Assembly: GCA_044228695.1 (NCBI GenBank)
Contig: JBGAUK010000009.1
Coordinates: 1-64,000 of the forward strand
Reading direction: 5' to 3'
DNA: 64,000 nt
Origin: M0108 sp044228695
Lineage (GTDB): Bacteria > Pseudomonadota > Gammaproteobacteria > Chromatiales > Chromatiaceae
Positions 27,432-36,800 of the stretch are shown here, piece by piece; positions within the stretch are counted from its first letter, which is position 1; the number at the start of each line of letters is the position of its first letter. Below the pieces are notes generated by a model. That model did not search any database. It had not been told where the DNA came from and saw nothing but the letters and a program-made list of their open reading frames with translations. The translations under genes were made by a program, and so were the position numbers.

Positions 27432-30400
27432 CCGGGCCGCCTATAGCCGAGCATCCGGGCAAAGCTGGCATTGCACTCCACCAGCCGGCCCTGGGCGTCC
27501 ACGATATGGAGCCCGTCGCTGATGGTGGCCAGAATGGTCTCAAGGCGCGCGGTTTGCCCGGCCAGATCGCGGGCGCTGCGCTCCAGCGCCTCGGCCAGGG
27601 TCTTAGAGGGCGTGATGTCGATGCACGAGCCGATATACCCGCTGAACTGCCCCTCGGCGTCCAGCAGAGGCACCCCATGATCCAGAAGCCAGCGATACTC
27701 GCCATCATGGCGGCGTAGCCGGTATTCCCTCTGGAACGGCGCGCGCGCAGCAAAATATTCGCCATACATTGCGAGGCAGCGTTCCCGGTCGTCCGGGTGA
27801 ACGCCCTCGGCCCAGCCGTTGCCGTGTTCCTCGGCGAGGCTGCGGCCGGTGAATGCCAGCCACTGATCATTGAACCAGGTACCGCCTTGACCGGACTCCG
27901 CCATCCAGATGAGGACCGGCGCGGAATTGGCGAGGCGACGGAAGCGGGTTTCGCTCTCCCGCAGCGCGGCTTCCGCTTCCTGTTGCGCAGTGATGTCAAT
28001 GGTGTAACCGGCCAGCAGGTTTTTACCGCGATGCCGGATAGGAAACTTGATGGTGGTATAGCTCCGGCCACTCAACTCTTCATGCAGATTCAGCACCTTA
28101 CTAGCGGAAACGACAGCCCAATCGTCAGCGATGATCTTCGCGGCCAATTCAGCGGGGAACAACTCGGTCATGTTCTTGCCGATGATGTTCGATTCCGCGA
28201 TGCCGATCATTTGAAGGAAATTCTCACTGGCCTTTAGAACGCGGCTTTCATTGGGGGTCACTTCCTTGATGTAGGTATAGATCGGCGAGTGCGCCATGAA
28301 CATGCTGAACAACTCATTGCTCTCCCGCAGCGCGGCTTCCGCCTCCAGTTGGGCGGTGATGTCGCGGGCGGCGGCGAAGAGGCCCAGCACCTGGCCCTCG
28401 GCATCCCGGTAAACGGCGGCGTTATAGAGCACCGGTGTCAACCGACCCTCGCGATGGCGCAGCGCCAGGGGGTAATCGCGCACGACGCCGGACGCGAAGG
28501 CCTGCTGGTAGCCGGCCCGTGCCGCTGCCGGGTCGGTGAAACAACTCGCGAAGTCGGCGCCGATCAGCTCTGCTCGGGTGAGTCCCATAGCCCCTTCGGT
28601 GGCCGCGTTCACCTCCGTAATCAGGCCGTCCGGACTGATGGTGACCAGGGGGTCGAGACTGGTCTCGATCAGGCTGCGGGCGTAGCGGGCCGCCTGCTGG
28701 TGGGCCTCGGCCGCGCGCAGCGCGGCTTCTTGCGCCTTGCGTTCGGTGATGTCCTGCAGGATCCCGCCCAGTTTCCCCACCTGACCATCGGCATCGCGCT
28801 GGAAATTGGCAATGACCCAGAGCCAGCGCACCTCTTGATCGGCGCGGCGAATGCGGAACTCGCAATTCCACTCGCCCTGAGTCGCGATGGTGGCCTGGAA
28901 CCGCCGGTCCACCTCGGCGCGGTCTTCGGGAAGGACATGAGCCAGAAACTTGGCGTAGGTCCACTCCGGCAGCAGCGCGGCGTAGCCGAAGATCCGGTCA
29001 TGCGCTAGGGTGCGCTGCACGGTATGGCTGGCCAGGTCGAGTTCCCAGCTCCCCGCGTGACTCACCTCCAACGCGAAAGCCAGCCGGGCCGCGCTCTCGC
29101 GGAGGGCTTGTTGGGCCTCTTGCCGCGCGGTGATGTCCGCCACGATGCCCCGCATCCGGTTGGCCTGGCCATCGCGGCCATAGCTGAATTCGCCGCTGGC
29201 GCCGATCCAGACCACCTGGCCATCCGGCCAGACGACCCGGTACTCGCAGGCGTAAGGCGTGCGGTCGCTCCGGCTGCGGTTGAGGGCCGCCATCACCCGG
29301 TCCCGGTCCGCCGGATGCAGACGGCTGGTAAAGTGACCAAAGGGGATGCGGGCGGTTTCCGGGGGGTAGCTAAACAGGATGGCGCTGCGCGGCGATATGT
29401 CAATCTGACCGCTGGCGAGGTCCCATTCGAAAATGCCCAGTTGGGCCGCGTTCAGGGCCAGCCGCAGCCGTTCCTCATCCGCGAGGGCGCTCAGTTCAGT
29501 CAGCCGGCGTCCGGTGATGTCCTGCACGGTCCCAGCCATGCGCCAGGGTTGCCCCTCGGCGTTGTAGAGGAGTTCGCCCTGCCCGGCGAGATAGCGGACC
29601 GTGCCATCGGGCAGCAGCCGACGGAACAGCAACTCGCTGGACGGCTCGCCTGCCGCACAGGCCGTCATCCACGCCTGCATCGCGGGACGGTCTTCGGGAT
29701 GGATCAGGCCCAGCAGCTTATCGAACTCCGGGGTGAAGGTGGTCGGGTCGACGCCAAAGAGCCGGTAGGTTTCGGCGGACCAGAGGATGGGGTCATGGAG
29801 GTCATACTGCCAACTGCCGATCTGGGCGATGCGCTGGGATTCGGCCAGCATCCGTGCCTGTTCCCGTTGCGCCCTTGCGGCCCGCTCGCGTTCGGCGGCG
29901 ATCAGTACCTGCCGCTCGGCCTCGCGCAAGCGCTCGGCCTGGGCCGCCTGTTCCAGGGCGAAGGTCAGGTCGGTCCCCATTTGCTGGAGTAGCGCCTGTT
30001 CTTCGCCACCAAAACCGCTGATCTCCGGGCTAAAGAGCGTGAAAACGCCGCTGATAGCGCCCTGCTCGGTGATGGGCACGCTGACCGCCGACTGCAAGCC
30101 GAAGAGGCGTGCCCGGTCATGCCAGGGGCGGGTTTGGTCTGCCTGCAGGAAATCGTTGACAACGGTGCAGCGGCCCTCGCGGATGGCGGTACCGCTCGGC
30201 CCGCGCCCCCCGGCACGTCCCGGCTCGAAAATGCCAGCCCGTCGAGATAGCCGGTGGCGCCCGCCGCCGCGACGATGGCCACTACGCCGCTGGCCGGGTC
30301 CGACATGCCGATCCAGGCCAGCCGATGACCGCCCAGGTCCACCGCGATGCGGCAGAATTCCTGAAACAGGCCGGTACGCTCCGGCTGCCGGGCAATGACG

Positions 30401-30499
30401 GCGTTGACCGCGCTGGCCATGGCGTAGAGTCGGTTCAGGCGGAGGATTTTCGCCTCCGCGGCCTGGCGGGCGCGGAGGTCGGTGACGATCACTCCGCAC
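27302..30499 (-). CDS. Multi-PAS middle segment of the frameshifted giant PAS gene
   Basis: The meaningful part runs from about 30211 down to 27443; outside it the frame encodes Arg/Pro-rich nonsense. It starts in the second half of a GAF domain (GPSGTAIREGRCTVVNDF), passes a coiled coil, then six complete PAS domains and the first third of a seventh (ending FARMLGY). Each PAS closes with a DIT motif such as ILQDITERKAQ. The 5' break is at a run of six C (30206-30211 on the plus strand), where one base gain or two base loss would join the first and second GAF halves. There is no start codon with a ribosome binding site that would produce this segment alone, so it is probably not expressed as a separate protein. 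Confidence 0.6.
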   Translation of the reverse strand: MRSDRHRPPRPPGRGGENPPPEPTLRHGQRGQRRHCPAAGAYRPVSGILPHRGGPGRSSAGLDRHVGPGQRRSGHRRGGGRHRLSRRAGIFEPGRAGGRGPSGTAIREGRCTVVNDFLQADQTRPWHDRARLFGLQSAVSVPITEQGAISGVFTLFSPEISGFGGEEQALLQQMGTDLTFALEQAAQAERLREAERQVLIAAERERAARAQREQARMLAESQRIAQIGSWQYDLHDPILWSAETYRLFGVDPTTFTPEFDKLLGLIHPEDRPAMQAWMTACAAGEPSSELLFRRLLPDGTVRYLAGQGELLYNAEGQPWRMAGTVQDITGRRLTELSALADEERLRLALNAAQLGIFEWDLASGQIDISPRSAILFSYPPETARIPFGHFTSRLHPADRDRVMAALNRSRSDRTPYACEYRVVWPDGQVVWIGASGEFSYGRDGQANRMRGIVADITARQEAQQALRESAARLAFALEVSHAGSWELDLASHTVQRTLAHDRIFGYAALLPEWTYAKFLAHVLPEDRAEVDRRFQATIATQGEWNCEFRIRRADQEVRWLWVIANFQRDADGQVGKLGGILQDITERKAQEAALRAAEAHQQAARYARSLIETSLDPLVTISPDGLITEVNAATEGAMGLTRAELIGADFASCFTDPAAARAGYQQAFASGVVRDYPLALRHREGRLTPVLYNAAVYRDAEGQVLGLFAAARDITAQLEAEAALRESNELFSMFMAHSPIYTYIKEVTPNESRVLKASENFLQMIGIAESNIIGKNMTELFPAELAAKIIADDWAVVSASKVLNLHEELSGRSYTTIKFPIRHRGKNLLAGYTIDITAQQEAEAALRESETRFRRLANSAPVLIWMAESGQGGTWFNDQWLAFTGRSLAEEHGNGWAEGVHPDDRERCLAMYGEYFAARAPFQREYRLRRHDGEYRWLLDHGVPLLDAEGQFSGYIGSCIDITPSKTLAEALERSARDLAGQTARLETILATISDGLHIVDAQGRLVECNASFARMLGYRRPGCRWPTGRRRFRPRHNRSGSRRTSRNRPGLKPGIAARTGPSST

Positions 30500-30957
30500 C
30501 CCGGTTGACCGGCCAGATCGAGCGTCGCCAAGGCCAGCAGGACCGGACGAAGGTCGCCCGCTGGGGTGATCAGGTTGACCTCCAGCGGCTCGGCGGCTGG
30601 TGCGGCCTGGGCCAGCCAGTCCCGCATCCGGGCTTGCTCGGCGGCCACGACTTGGGCGAGCAAGGTTGCGCCGGTGAGGCTCGGCAAGGGTGTGTCCAGC
30701 AGCTCAGCCAGGTAACGGTTGGCATAGAGGATGACGCCGTCCCGGTTGAGGAACACCGCGCCCTCGGTCATGCGGTCGACCAGTTCGTGATACGGCTGCT
30801 CTGCGCCTTCGAGGGTGAAGACCCGGCCACCAATCAACAGGGCATCCACCGCCCCGCTGTGAATCGCCTCCAGTGTGCCTTCGGCTTCCTCCAGGCGTAA
30901 CTTGAGGGTCGCGATTTCGCTGAGGAGCGCTGCTGGCGAGGGGCTGGGAGTGGTCAT
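29965..30957 (-). CDS. Coiled coil-PAS-GAF N-terminal segment of the frameshifted giant PAS gene (kai-linked)
   Basis: The reading starts at ATG 30957 (MTTPSPSPAALLSEIATLK). A coiled coil (LRLEEAEGTLEAIHSGAVD) leads to a PAS domain (MTEGAVFLNRDGVILYANR) and the first half of a GAF domain, which stays in frame until the C6 run at 30206-30211 and then becomes nonsense. Joined with the two downstream frames, the parent protein would be close to 1935 residues: PAS, GAF, nine PAS, GGDEF and EAL. Genes with this N-terminus are familiar to me downstream of bacterial kaiB/kaiC, which fits its place 162 bases after a kaiB. The gap holds an inverted REP-like pair. Confidence 0.65.
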   Translation of the reverse strand: MTTPSPSPAALLSEIATLKLRLEEAEGTLEAIHSGAVDALLIGGRVFTLEGAEQPYHELVDRMTEGAVFLNRDGVILYANRYLAELLDTPLPSLTGATLLAQVVAAEQARMRDWLAQAAPAAEPLEVNLITPAGDLRPVLLALATLDLAGQPGCGVIVTDLRARQAAEAKILRLNRLYAMASAVNAVIARQPERTGLFQEFCRIAVDLGGHRLAWIGMSDPASGVVAIVAAAGATGYLDGLAFSSRDVPGGAGRAVPPSARAAAPLSTISCRQTKPAPGMTGHASSACSRRSACPSPSRALSAAFSRSLARRSAVLVAKNRRYSSKWGPT

Positions 30958-30997
30958 GGTAAGGTCTGTTCCGCTAACGGCCATGCAATCAATCCAT

Positions 30998-31117
30998 GTA
31001 GGAGCCCGGCCCTCCGGGCGACGGACCGACGAACCCCGGCACCCCAAGCCGATCTCGCGCCGCATTCCGACGCTGCGCCAGCATCGGCGTGGGTCGCCGA
31101 GGGGGCTCGGCTCCTAC
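30998..31117. repeat. REP-like inverted pair between kaiB and the PAS gene
   Basis: GTAGGAGCC at 30998-31006 is matched by its inverse GGCTCCTAC at 31109-31117. Each arm has its own small hairpin: CCCGG/CCGGG near 31005-31018 and CCGAG/CTCGG near 31097-31110. The layout of two outward-facing palindromic units about 120 bases apart is like the REP doublets mobilised by REP-associated transposases in gammaproteobacteria. It occupies most of the 162-base gap and could affect transcript ends between kaiB and the PAS gene. Confidence 0.55.
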
Positions 31118-31119
31118 GG

Positions 31120-31470
31120 CTAGGCTTTTCTCCGCACCTCCAACCCGGCCAGCAGCTTCTCCGTCTGGGAAAGGTCGCCAATGAATTTCCGCAGCGGCGG
31201 GGGGAGTTCCTTGACCAGGGTCGGGGCGGCGACGATCTGCCCTTCCTTGGCGAAGATCGGCTGCTGGTAGATGTCGATGATTTCCAGCTCGAAACGCCCC
31301 TGCAGGTGTTCGGCGCAGAGCGCCTGGATGTTGTCGCGGAGCGATTGGGGGCTCACCCCGGCCACATAGAGCCGGAGGACATAGCGCCCGGTGTCCGGCT
31401 GCGCCAGCGCCTGTTCATACGCCTCGGTAGCATTCGAAGGGCTGGCCCCCGGGATCTTGGGTTCACTCAT
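31120..31470 (-). CDS. kaiB: KaiB family protein (divergent copy)
   Basis: A 116-residue KaiB. After a ~28-residue N-terminal extension, YVLRLYVAGVSPQSLRDNI starts the thioredoxin-like fold and the C-terminal half has IIDIYQQPIFAKEGQIVAAP, TLVKELPPPLRKFIGDLSQ and EKLLAGLEV. These match KaiB, whose fold-switched form binds the KaiC CI ring in the cyanobacterial clock. It differs from the second copy (31495-31815) in the central region and N-terminus, so the two are old paralogues. It lies 24 bases after that copy in the same orientation. No clear Shine-Dalgarno precedes the ATG, which may mean coupling to the upstream gene. Confidence 0.88.
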   Translation of the reverse strand: MSEPKIPGASPSNATEAYEQALAQPDTGRYVLRLYVAGVSPQSLRDNIQALCAEHLQGRFELEIIDIYQQPIFAKEGQIVAAPTLVKELPPPLRKFIGDLSQTEKLLAGLEVRRKA

Positions 31471-31494
31471 GGGGTTGCTTCGGTGGGCGATTGA

Positions 31495-31815
31495 TCAGAG
31501 ACGGGGCCGCAGATCGAGCCCGACCAGCACGCGTTCGGTATTGGACAGGTCGCCAATGATCTTCTTGACCGGCTCCGGGAGCCTCCGCACCAGGGTCGGC
31601 AGGGCCAGAATCTGGTCGTCCCTGGCCAGGGCCGGATTCACCATCAGGTCGATCACTTCGATCTGATAGCGACCCTGCAGGTGTTCTTCGCAAATCCGCT
31701 TGAGATTGGCGAAGGCGGTCAGGGAGCGCGGCGTCTGGCCGGCGACATAGAGCCGGAGGGTGTATTTCTCTTCGTCCGGCGGGATTGCTGGTGAGTGGGG
31801 AGCCGAGTGGGTCAT
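31495..31815 (-). CDS. kaiB: KaiB family protein (canonical copy)
   Basis: A 106-residue KaiB close to the cyanobacterial pattern: YTLRLYVAGQTPRSLTAF, YQIEVIDLMVNPALARDD, QILALPTLVRRLPEPVKK and IIGDLSNTERVLVGLDL. It begins in a four-base ATGA overlap with the kaiC stop, so the two are translationally coupled and should be made in a fixed ratio. In cyanobacteria KaiB binds phosphorylated KaiC and pulls in output kinases such as SasA or CikA. No KaiA is encoded here, so the pair cannot be the full three-protein oscillator and may act as a timer or environmental switch. Confidence 0.93.
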   Translation of the reverse strand: MTHSAPHSPAIPPDEEKYTLRLYVAGQTPRSLTAFANLKRICEEHLQGRYQIEVIDLMVNPALARDDQILALPTLVRRLPEPVKKIIGDLSNTERVLVGLDLRPRL

Positions 31816-33563
31816 GGCGCGTCTCCGGTGGCGGTGGTTTGGGCGATCGGGGCCGACGCGGCGTCGGCCTGCCGGGCTTGGGCCAGCACCACATGATCCG
31901 CGGACCGCGTGGCGGCTCGCTGCTGTTCCCGGGCGATCAGTTGGTCCAGATCCTGCTGCTCCGCCGCGAGTTGCGCTTGCAGAGCGGCTATCTGGGCGGT
32001 AATCACGGACTTCTGGCGTTCGTTCTCGCGCTGGCGGCGGTCGAGGTCCTGCTGGCGTTCTAGCGCCTCCGCCGCGTCCCGCGCCTCCTGGGTGAGCCGG
32101 GCCGCGCCGGTCAGCACGCCGCCGGGGCCGAGGTAAACATCCCGCAACTGGACGCCGGCATTGCTGAGGATAAATTCCCGCACCTGGTTGGAATGCGCCA
32201 TCCCGCGCGACTTGAGGAGGTAGAGACGACGGTTACGCTCGCCACTGGCTTCCGTGGCCTGCAATAGCAGCCAGGTGTCCACCAGTGAGGAGATGCCGAC
32301 CTCGGTGCGCTCCAGGCTGCCACTGGTCGCGGTCAGATCGGTGCAGAAGGCGGTGACCTGTTGCATTTTGAGGTAATCGATCAGGCGCGAGAGCATCGAC
32401 TTGACCTCGCTTTCCGAGGCTGCCGCCACCAGGTTGGAGATGGGGTCGATGACCACGATGCTGGGCCGGAATTCGTCCACGGCGCGGTGCATCACGACCA
32501 GGTGCATTTCCAGCCCGTAGAGGCTGGGCCGGGCGTTCTGGAAGCGCAAGAGTCCCTGCTCCACCCACTGGCCCAGGTCGATGCCGATGCTGCGCATGTT
32601 GCGGATGATCTGGTTCTGCGATTCCTCGAAGGCGAAGTAATAGCAGCGCTCACCGCGTCGGCAGGCGGCATCGACGAAGTGCGCGGACAGACTGGACTTG
32701 CCGGTGCCCGCCGTGCCGGAGACAAGCACGCTGCTGCCCCGGTAATAGCCCTGACCTTCGAGCATGGTGTCGAGGCGCGGGATGCCGGTGGGCACCCGCT
32801 CGCTGGACGCCGGGTGGTTGAGATTAAGCGAGGAAATCGGCAGGACCGAAAAGCCCTGCCGGTCGATGAGGAAGGGGTATTCGTTGGTGCCGTGCGCCGT
32901 GCCCCGGTACTTGACGATGCGCATCCGCCGGGTGGCGATCTGCTGGCTGACGCTATGGTTGAGGAAAATGACGCAATCGGCGACGTATTCCTCCAGGCCG
33001 AAGCGGGTGAAGGTCCGTTCGCCCTGCTCGCCGGTGACGATGGCGGTCACGCCTTTGTCCTTCAGGAAGCCGAACAGGCGGCGCAATTCCGAACGCAGGA
33101 TGGCTTCGTTGGACAGTCCGGAGAATAGCGCCTCGATGGTATCCAGGACGACCCGTTTGGCGCCCAGGGTGTCGATGGCGTAGCCGATGCGGATGATCAG
33201 CCCTTCCAGGTCATAGTCGCCGGTTTCCTCGATTTCCCGGGCATCCAGATGCACATGGTCGATGGCCAACTGCTTCTGGCGGACCAACTCATTCAGATCG
33301 AAGCCCAGAGAGGCGAAGTTCTGCGCCAATTCCCCGGACTTTTCCTCGAAGGACATGAAGACGCCCGGCTCACCGAATTGTGTCGCCCCGCGCACCAGGA
33401 ATTCCATGGCCATCAGGGTCTTGCCACAGCCGGTGCCGCCGCAGACCAGGGTGGGCCGGCCCCGCGGCAGGCCGCCGCCGGTGATTTCGTCCAGGCCTTT
33501 GACGCCGGTGGGGGTTTTCAGTAGGGAGTCGGTGACGGCTGGGGGCAGTTGAGGTGTGGTCAT
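31812..33563 (-). CDS. kaiC: KaiC family tandem RecA-like ATPase/autokinase with coiled-coil tail
   Basis: About 583 residues, against ~519 in Synechococcus. CI: Walker A GGTGCGKT, catalytic Glu pair in FMSFEEKS, Walker B VVLDTIEALF. CII: Walker A SGTAGTGKSS, Glu pair in YFAFEESQ, Walker B IVVIDPISNLV. The segment aligned with the cyanobacterial phosphorylation site reads GISSLVDTW, so the Ser431-Thr432 pair is Ser-Ser (codons at 32286-32291, about residues 425-426). The last ~65 residues are a coiled coil (ALERQQDLDRRQRENERQK) in place of the usual tail. ATG 33563 has GGAAG five bases upstream; an in-frame ATG at 33575 adds four residues. It is the first gene of kaiC-kaiB-kaiB-PAS. Confidence 0.92.
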   Translation of the reverse strand: MTTPQLPPAVTDSLLKTPTGVKGLDEITGGGLPRGRPTLVCGGTGCGKTLMAMEFLVRGATQFGEPGVFMSFEEKSGELAQNFASLGFDLNELVRQKQLAIDHVHLDAREIEETGDYDLEGLIIRIGYAIDTLGAKRVVLDTIEALFSGLSNEAILRSELRRLFGFLKDKGVTAIVTGEQGERTFTRFGLEEYVADCVIFLNHSVSQQIATRRMRIVKYRGTAHGTNEYPFLIDRQGFSVLPISSLNLNHPASSERVPTGIPRLDTMLEGQGYYRGSSVLVSGTAGTGKSSLSAHFVDAACRRGERCYYFAFEESQNQIIRNMRSIGIDLGQWVEQGLLRFQNARPSLYGLEMHLVVMHRAVDEFRPSIVVIDPISNLVAAASESEVKSMLSRLIDYLKMQQVTAFCTDLTATSGSLERTEVGISSLVDTWLLLQATEASGERNRRLYLLKSRGMAHSNQVREFILSNAGVQLRDVYLGPGGVLTGAARLTQEARDAAEALERQQDLDRRQRENERQKSVITAQIAALQAQLAAEQQDLDQLIAREQQRAATRSADHVVLAQARQADAASAPIAQTTATGDAP

Positions 33564-33859
33564 AGGGGCTTCCATGGGGGGGGCCAGTCGCTACATTCTA
33601 GGCTGGACCTGATTGCAGTGATAGCACGCAGGGGTAAACGACTTTAAGGGATGCGAGGCACTTATTTGGCGGGCATGGCGGTGGAGGATCGCCCGAGGGA
33701 GGATTGACGTCCGAGGACCGCCTGCGCGGACTTGATCCCGGCTTGGTCAAGGGTTGGCTCAAACGTAGCGAGCATTGAGGCTCGGTCGCCGGGGGTTGGC
33801 TTGCCTGGCGTCTCTGTAAATTTTCAGGGCGTCAATGATTTCAGGGTGGTGATCTGCAA
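33564..33859. promoter_or_regulatory. Gap between kaiC and the upstream operon; probable kaiC promoter
   Basis: This 296-base gap has no credible gene. A TAGAAT on the minus strand (33595-33600) is -10-like and about 30 bases before the kaiC start, but no good -35 was found. A perfect 8-base inverted repeat, GATCAGTG-GAT-CACTGATC (33866-33884), lies at the very end of the neighbouring kinase gene and may help end that operon, although no T-tract follows. Confidence 0.3.
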
Positions 33860-36800
33860 TCAGGTGATCAGTGGATCACTGATCGGGGTGCCCCCGGCCG
33901 GTGCCAACCCCGCCAAGGCCTGGTCGAAGCGCAGGTTCTGGATGGCGATACCGATGGTCTGGGTGATCTCCTCGCCCAGCCGGGCCCGCAGCGCCGGCTC
34001 TAGCTCCTTGAAGAGGCGGCGGGCGCTGGCCCGGTTGTGACGCAGGGCCTCGCGCAGGGCTTCGAATGGGACCGGGTCCGGGGGTGGGGCCTCCGGACCG
34101 GTGGACGGAGCGCCACTGCCGGCGGGGCTGGCCGCGACGACCCGCTCGGGCTCGGCGCGCCAGGGGGCGCTGGCGAGGAGGAGGGCTTCAAGCTGGTGGT
34201 CGAGGTCCGCCAGCCGCTCTTCCAGGTCCCTCGTCGCCAGCCCTGCCTGGATGAGGGACTCCAGTGCCCCGGCCGCCTCCATCAGTGCCAGGGCGCCGAG
34301 GTTGCCGGCATTGCCGCGCAGGGTATGCAGTTGCCGCAGGGCGGTCTCGCGCTCCCCTTGGGCCAGGTTGTCGCGGATCTCCTTGACCGCGTCGGCGGAT
34401 TCGCGGGTGAAGCGCCGCAGCAGGTGCAGGAAGAAGGCGCTGTCGTCGCCCAGGGTCCGGGCCACCCAGGCCCGGTCGATGCCGGCGACATCCGGAAAGG
34501 CGTCGCCGGCGGAGCTGGCGACCTGGGCGGCGGGGGTCTCCGGGGTAATAGCCGTCAGGCCCTTGCCTTGGCCAACGTCATGGTGTGCGACGCCGCCCTG
34601 GGTCTCCGGGGTGATCGCCGCTCCGTCCCCCGCCGGCCTGGCCCAGCGCAACAGCAGGGCCACCATTAGCTCCAGGTCCAGGGGTTTGGCCAGGATGTCG
34701 TTGATACCCGCGGCGCTGGCGGCCTCCCGCTCCTCCGCCCGGACTCCGGCGGTAAAGGCTATGATGGGCAGCTCCATCAGGCCCAACTCGCCCCGGATCA
34801 GGCGGGTGGCGGTCAGGCCATCCATGATGGGCATCCGGACGTCCATCAGCACCGCGTCGAAGGCCCTGGGTCTGGCCTTCAGCAGTTGCAGGGCCTGCTG
34901 GCCTTCGGCGGCCAGGGTCGCGGTCGCGCCCTCCAGCGCCAGGGCCCGCTCCATCAGATCCCGATTCATGGCGCTGTCGTCCACCACCAGGATGTGGAGG
35001 CCCATCAGGCGGGGCCCGTCGGGACGGGCCGGCGTCGGGGCCACCGGTATGGCCTCCGTGCCCACGGCGACGCGCCGCAGGGGCAACTCGAACCAGAAGG
35101 TGCTGCCCTGGCCCGGCTGACTGTCGGCGCCCAGTTCGCCCGCCATCAACTCGACTAGTTGCTTGCTGATGGACAGGCCCAGGCCGGTACCGCCGAAGCG
35201 GCGGGCAATGCCGGCATCGGCCTGGGTGAAGGGTGTGAAGAGCGCCGCCAGGGCTGTCGGGGCTATGCCCTTACCGGTATCCGTGACCTCGAAGCGCAGC
35301 CGCGCGACCTCTTCGCCGAGTTCGCGCGTCAGGACCCGGAGGGTCACGGTGCCTTGCTCGGTGAACTTGATGGCGTTGCTGGTGAGATTGATCAGCACCT
35401 GCTCCAGGCGCAAGGCGTCGCCGAGCAGGGGCCCCAGGCACACGGGGGGTGTTTCGAGGTGCAGTGCCAGGCCCTTGGCATGGGCGCTCTGGCTCATGAG
35501 GCTGGCGAACTTGGCCAGCAGGATGTCCAGATCGAAGGGCCGGGACTCCAGGCGCAGTTGACCGGCCTCGATCTTGGAGAAGTCCAGCACGTCGTTGAGG
35601 ATGACCAGCAGGGACTGGCCGGCGGCCTGGATACGCTCGACCAGGTCGTGCTGGCCTGGGGAGAGCGGCTCGCGGTTCAGTACCTGAGCGAGCCCCAGCA
35701 CCCCGTTCAGCGGGGTGCGGATCTCATGGCTCATGTGGGCCAGAAACTCGCTCTTGGCGGCGTTGGCGGCATTGGCCTCGGCGGTACGGACCGCCACCCG
35801 GTGCTCCAGGTTGGCATTGAGGGCGCGGATCTCGTCCTCGGCCCGGATTTTTGCACTGATGGCGGCCAGTTCCGCATCCGCTATTTCACTCCTGAGCAAG
35901 AGGTTGCGATAGCGCCGGGCGCCCAGGCCCAGGAGGGCGAGGGCGAAGCTCGCTATCATCAGCAGGGGTCCCCATTGCCGCCACCGCAGGTGCGTGATGG
36001 CGGCGGGGGACACGTGGGTGACCAATTTCCAGTGCTCGATGGCGTGCACCTCCGCCTGCCCCGGGGCGGCCGGATCGATGGTGATCCAACTCCAGAGGCC
36101 GCTGCTCGTCCGGATGTGGCCCCGGGGCTCGGCGGCGATGCGAGCCCATTCCCGGGGTTGTTGCCTGGCCAGGCTATTGTCGCGACCGAACATGAAGCCC
36201 CAGGCATCCGCCGGGTCCGGCGCCAGGAGCGGGTAGCCCTGGTCATTGACCAGCAGCACTTCCTCGCCCTCGCCTGACGTGATCAAATGGGCGAGGCGGT
36301 CCAGGATCTGCTGGGCCTGCAGGTTGATGACGATCAGGCCCTGGTCCTGGCCCGCCACCAGCGGCAAGCGGATCGCCATCCGCAGCATGGGCTTGTGGGG
36401 AACCTCGACGACTTCCCGCTCGACATTTAGGTCCAGGGCCGACACAAAGATGCCGTCCGGGCCCAGGCGAATCGCTTCCCGATGGTACTGACGTTGCGCC
36501 TTGTCCTGCAGGTCCTGCCGCGAAACCACCACCGGCCCTTCCTCAAGCCGGTCCACGCGGGCCAACTCCATGCCCGCCGCGCTCAGCCAACGGGCCTGGT
36601 CATAGGGGGGATTGAGGTACATCAGAGTCCGCAGGCGATCTTCCATCATCGTCCGTGCCTCCTCGGGTGCCGCCCTGAAGGCGTGGTTGACGACCGGATC
36701 GCGCACCAGACCCCGGAGGTGGTTCAGGGGCCGGTTCAGGGCCTCGATAAACAACTCGGCGCCCATCTTCAGTTGCTCGGACTGGCGGATCGTCAGCTTG

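Noticed and set aside
33564..33859. Hidden kaiA gene
   Set aside because: The gap is too short for KaiA and has no credible open frame; no KaiA-like protein is seen elsewhere in the window.
33866..33884. Perfect inverted repeat as a kaiC operator
   Set aside because: It lies within the last codons of the upstream kinase gene, about 300 bases from the kaiC start; the palindrome could be chance from coding GATC repeats.
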